Assembly (NCBI GenBank): GCA_003161195.1
Contig: PMOV01000150.1
Location: 43,047 to 59,666 of the forward strand
DNA from: Acidobacteriota bacterium
GTDB taxonomy: Bacteria > Acidobacteriota > Terriglobia > Acidiferrales > UBA7541
Reading direction: 5' to 3'
Length of the DNA: 16,620 bases
Shown piece after piece: positions 14,365 through 16,620 of this stretch. The notes under the pieces are model-generated. The model had not been told where the DNA came from. It did not search any database and saw only the letters and a program-made list of their open reading frames with translations. The stretch's first letter is position 1; each line of letters starts with the position of its first letter. The position numbers were made by a program, and so were the translations under genes.

Positions 14365-14856
14365 CTATTCCAGTTCGGAGAAGTGCTTGACCGATGCGTC
14401 GAACTCGGGATCTCCGGCACGGATTACCTGCGGGGACGCGCTCTTGAAAGGCTCTTCGGTGGGAATGCGGTCGAACCAGCGCTGTTCGGAGAGTTTTTCG
14501 TGGGAGGAGAAATAGAGCCGGACGAGGAGCGTTACGTTACGCCCGTCGGAGATAGCCTCGGCATCATCTTTGGCTTCGTCGTGTTTACCGGATTGCGGCT
14601 TGGCTTTGGGTTTTCCGGCGGAGTGCTTTTTGTCCGGATGCTTTTTCTGCGCCTGCTTCGCTTCTCTGCGCTCTTCGTGCTCTTCTTCCGTGACCAACTC
14701 CGCGGCCTCACCTTCGAGCGGCTCGCCGCGGTCGAGCTTATATTGTAATTTTTTGTCGAGACGAAAAGCTTGCTTCCAGGTCTCGAGCTTGTGACGCGCT
14801 TGCTGGGCCAGCTCTTCGTCGGTGCCAAAATCGAATTTCATGTACGTGTGCGCCAT
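14365..14856 (-). CDS. Uncharacterised charged protein
   Basis: A 163-residue protein with no domain I recognise. The N-terminal part (about 1-45, MAHTYMKFDFGTDEELAQQARHK...) looks helical and well ordered. Residues about 60-105 are a Glu/Lys/Gln/His-rich low-complexity segment, likely disordered or coiled coil. The C-terminal part (about 107-163) contains GRNVTLLVRLYFSSHEKL, which could form strands. There is no signal peptide or membrane helix, so it is probably cytoplasmic. The start is uncertain: ATG 14856 is chosen because the conserved-looking sequence begins there, but no ribosome site is visible and a TTG at 14892 or an ATG at 14841 are alternatives. Normal codon-position GC and a full-length frame with no good competitor support a real gene. 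Function unknown. Confidence 0.65.
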   Translation of the reverse strand: MAHTYMKFDFGTDEELAQQARHKLETWKQAFRLDKKLQYKLDRGEPLEGEAAELVTEEEHEERREAKQAQKKHPDKKHSAGKPKAKPQSGKHDEAKDDAEAISDGRNVTLLVRLYFSSHEKLSEQRWFDRIPTEEPFKSASPQVIRAGDPEFDASVKHFSELE

Positions 14857-14996
14857 GGAGAAAGTCTGGAACGGGGGCGGCGTGCAAGTCAAGGTGAAGG
14901 GCCGCGCAAGGCCCGTGAAGGCGAGACGCGTGCCCTGGGGATGGGCGGTGACAACGCGGGCAGGAGTGTCGTAAGCTTGGTCAGGCGATTTTGTTC

Positions 14997-15398
14997 ATGC
15001 GACCCGTGGTACACAGTTCGCACCGTAGTTTCGCTGCTTGGGTGTGCTTACTCGCGGCGCTGTGCATGTATGCGCCGCTGGGAATAGCGGCATGGACGGC
15101 GAAAACTTCGTGCTGCGTGAACGGCATCTGTGCGGTGCCGCAGCATCATCATAGTGGTGCGTCGAGCGCCAGCCAGCATGACACTGCGCATTGCGAACAT
15201 GGCGCAGCAGGAATGTCGAATTGCAATATGGCCTGCTGCCACGAACAGCAAACCGCGTCGACCAGTCCGGTAGCCTACCTCTTGCCTGCGCCCGTGGCGG
15301 TCAGCGCGTCGATGGTGACCGTGCAGGTCATCTCGCGCGGACGCGCCAGTACGGCTTTCCGATTCGTAGAACCGCTCTCCCCTCCTCCTCGATCCTAG
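14997..15398 (+). CDS. Exported Cys/His-rich protein, putative metal-binding
   Basis: A 133-residue protein whose ATG at 14997 (or TTG at 14991) opens a signal peptide or membrane anchor (about 11-33, SFAAWVCLLAALCMYAPLGIAAW). The mature part is rich in metal ligands: C39, C40, C45, H50-H52, H61, H65, C66, H68, C76, C80, C81 and H82, with Met at 73 and 79. After about residue 90 it becomes a plain hydrophobic, strand-like tail ending LSPPPRS. I recognise no named domain; the overall pattern resembles small Cys/His-rich exported proteins found beside copper or zinc systems. It lies 134 bp before a TonB-dependent receptor gene on the same strand, so co-expression and a metal-binding role are inferred. 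The ribosome site is weak. Confidence 0.7.
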   Translation: MRPVVHSSHRSFAAWVCLLAALCMYAPLGIAAWTAKTSCCVNGICAVPQHHHSGASSASQHDTAHCEHGAAGMSNCNMACCHEQQTASTSPVAYLLPAPVAVSASMVTVQVISRGRASTAFRFVEPLSPPPRS

Positions 15399-15416
15399 TT
15401 CGCCCTGCCAAGCAAT

Positions 15417-15450
15417 ATTGCGCCGGCTTGAAATCTATGCCTGGCGCAAT
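15417..15450. promoter_or_regulatory. Inverted repeat between the Cys/His-rich gene and the receptor gene
   Basis: ATTGCGCC (15417-15424) and GGCGCAAT (15443-15450) are perfect 8-bp arms separated by 18 bases. The spacing suits a dimeric regulator site or a hairpin that limits read-through into the receptor gene. No T run follows, so a terminator is less likely. Confidence 0.4.
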
Positions 15451-15532
15451 TCATTCCTCCCGATCCGGCTGTTTTCTTTCAACCGCGCTGTCGCGCGCCG
15501 ATTCGTGACGCTCCGAGGAGAGCGGACTTACC

Positions 15533-16620
15533 ATGAGGAGAACAGGATTCATGAGGTGGAGATATTTATTGGCTATGATTTTTTTGTTGGCCAGCGGAAG
15601 TATGGCGTTGGCGGTGGTTCTTGGCTCGGTGCGCGGCGTGGTGCACGATCCGCAGCACCGGCCGGTGGCGAATGCAGGGGTGATATTGAAGGGCAAGTAC
15701 TCGGACTTTTCGCTGAGCACGCAGAGCGACGCCAACGGGGAGTTTCGCTTTGATGCCGTGCCGGTGGGCGAGTATCAGGTGACGGTGATGAGCGCCGCGT
15801 TTGCTGGACAGATGCAAGAGATCACCGTGCTTTCCGGAAGCGCGCCCGTGCTGCATTTTGAATTAAGCCTCGCCGCGCAGAGCCAATCCGTAACCGTTAC
15901 TGCCGAGGCCAGCACCCCGCAAAGCGAGTCGGTCACACCCACGACGCTCGTGGATCGCGAAGAAATCGCCGAAACTCCCGGCGCCTCGCGCACCAACAGC
16001 CTGGCGATGATCACCAACTACACTCCGGGCTCGTACTTTACGCACGACCAACTGCACGTGCGCGGCGGTCATCAAGTAAGCTGGCTCATTGATGGCGTAC
16101 CCATCCCCAATACCAACATCGCCAGCAACCTGGGGCCGCAACTGGATCCCAACGATATCGATACCCTGGAAATCATGCGCGGCAGCTACAACGCGGACTT
16201 CGGCGACCGTACCTACGGCGTTTTTAACGTGGCCCCGCGGAACGGCTTTGAACGCAACAATGAAGCTGAACTGGTCTCTACCTTTGGCAATTTTTATCAG
16301 ACCGACGACGTGCTCAATTTTGGCGGGCACACCAATCGTTTCGCTTACTACGGCAGCGTCAACGGCAACCGCACGGATCTTGGCTTGCAGACCCCCACCT
16401 CGGCCGTGATTCACGATGCGGCCAATGGTTTTGGCGGTTTTACCTCGCTCATCTATAATCTGGATTCGCAAAATCAACTGCGTTTTGTGGCCCAGGCGCG
16501 ACGCGACTTTTATCAAATTCCCTTCGATCCCAACGATCTCAATACTCCCGGAGAATATCTCAAGGACGCCAACCGAGAAAACGATTCCTTCGCCACCTTC
16601 TCGTGGGTACACACCTACAG
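15533..16620 (+). CDS. TonB-dependent outer-membrane receptor with carboxypeptidase-regulatory-like domain, N-terminal part, cut by window edge
   Basis: The frame is open from ATG 15533 to the right edge (362 codons and two bases). Such receptors carry siderophores, metals or large nutrients across the outer membrane, powered by TonB. Residues about 7-28 form a signal peptide (LLAMIFLLASGSMALA). A carboxypeptidase-regulatory-like beta-sandwich follows (about 31-115): GSVRGVVHDPQHRPVANAGV ... SDANGEFRFDAVPVGEYQV. The link QSQSVTVTAEAS leads into the plug domain (about 130-240) with LHVRGGHQVSWLIDGVPIP, DIDTLEIMRGSYNADFGDR and NVAPRNGFE. The barrel begins thereafter. The second ATG at 15551 is an alternative start; GAGGAG precedes both. 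The ligand cannot be read from this part, but the adjacent metal-ligand-rich gene hints at a metal. The family is secure. Confidence 0.93.
   Translation, partial: MRRTGFMRWRYLLAMIFLLASGSMALAVVLGSVRGVVHDPQHRPVANAGVILKGKYSDFSLSTQSDANGEFRFDAVPVGEYQVTVMSAAFAGQMQEITVLSGSAPVLHFELSLAAQSQSVTVTAEASTPQSESVTPTTLVDREEIAETPGASRTNSLAMITNYTPGSYFTHDQLHVRGGHQVSWLIDGVPIPNTNIASNLGPQLDPNDIDTLEIMRGSYNADFGDRTYGVFNVAPRNGFERNNEAELVSTFGNFYQTDDVLNFGGHTNRFAYYGSVNGNRTDLGLQTPTSAVIHDAANGFGGFTSLIYNLDSQNQLRFVAQARRDFYQIPFDPNDLNTPGEYLKDANRENDSFATFSWVHTY

Noticed and set aside
16089..16409. Alternative frame within the receptor gene
   Set aside because: It is out of frame with the receptor, whose plug motifs are unambiguous.

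Overview
The window looks like a chromosomal segment of an Acidobacteriota bacterium (Terriglobia/Koribacter-like; inferred, not proven). Four things point that way: moderately high GC content, a long FtsX/MacB-type orphan permease of the 'acidobacterial duplicated orphan permease' kind, a Ser/Thr kinase fused to a TolB/WD40-like beta-propeller, and a TonB-dependent receptor with an N-terminal carboxypeptidase-regulatory-like domain. No phage, plasmid, transposase, CRISPR array, tRNA or rRNA is visible. Most of the long antisense reading frames are GC-rich shadows of real genes.

Layout from left to right. Positions 1-943 (minus) hold a Mug/TDG-type mismatch uracil-DNA glycosylase translationally coupled to an enoyl-CoA hydratase/isomerase cut by the left edge. 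Positions 1152-2217 (plus) hold an ECF sigma factor and a small zinc-finger anti-sigma factor, with a short upstream ORF and an ECF-type promoter candidate. Positions 2218-2622 are non-coding, with a REP-like hairpin, three copies of a 23-bp iteron and a weak terminator. Positions 2623-4723 (minus) hold an SH3-domain membrane-anchored protein and an ornithine-cyclodeaminase-family dehydrogenase. Positions 5068-5403 (minus) hold a zinc-ribbon PspC protein. Positions 5635-8112 (plus) hold the orphan ABC-type permease, followed by an exported DinB-fold protein (8484-9074) with a strong terminator. Positions 9347-12022 (plus) hold the kinase-propeller receptor. Positions 12078-14237 (minus) hold a fused E1 alpha-beta 2-oxoacid dehydrogenase, preceded by an unrecognised charged protein (14365-14856, minus). 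Positions 14997 to the right edge (plus) hold an exported Cys/His-rich protein and a TonB-dependent receptor cut by the right edge.

How the genes relate: the sigma/anti-sigma pair is a self-contained regulatory module. The Cys/His-rich protein and the receptor look like a metal-handling pair in the envelope. The permease, exported DinB protein, SH3 protein, PspC protein and kinase are all envelope-associated but show no single shared pathway. The glycosylase/hydratase overlap and the lone E1 fusion are ordinary housekeeping or catabolic genes. I do not see a clearly new multi-gene system. The most unusual signals are the iteron array, the Cys/His-rich protein beside the receptor, and the leader of the sigma gene.
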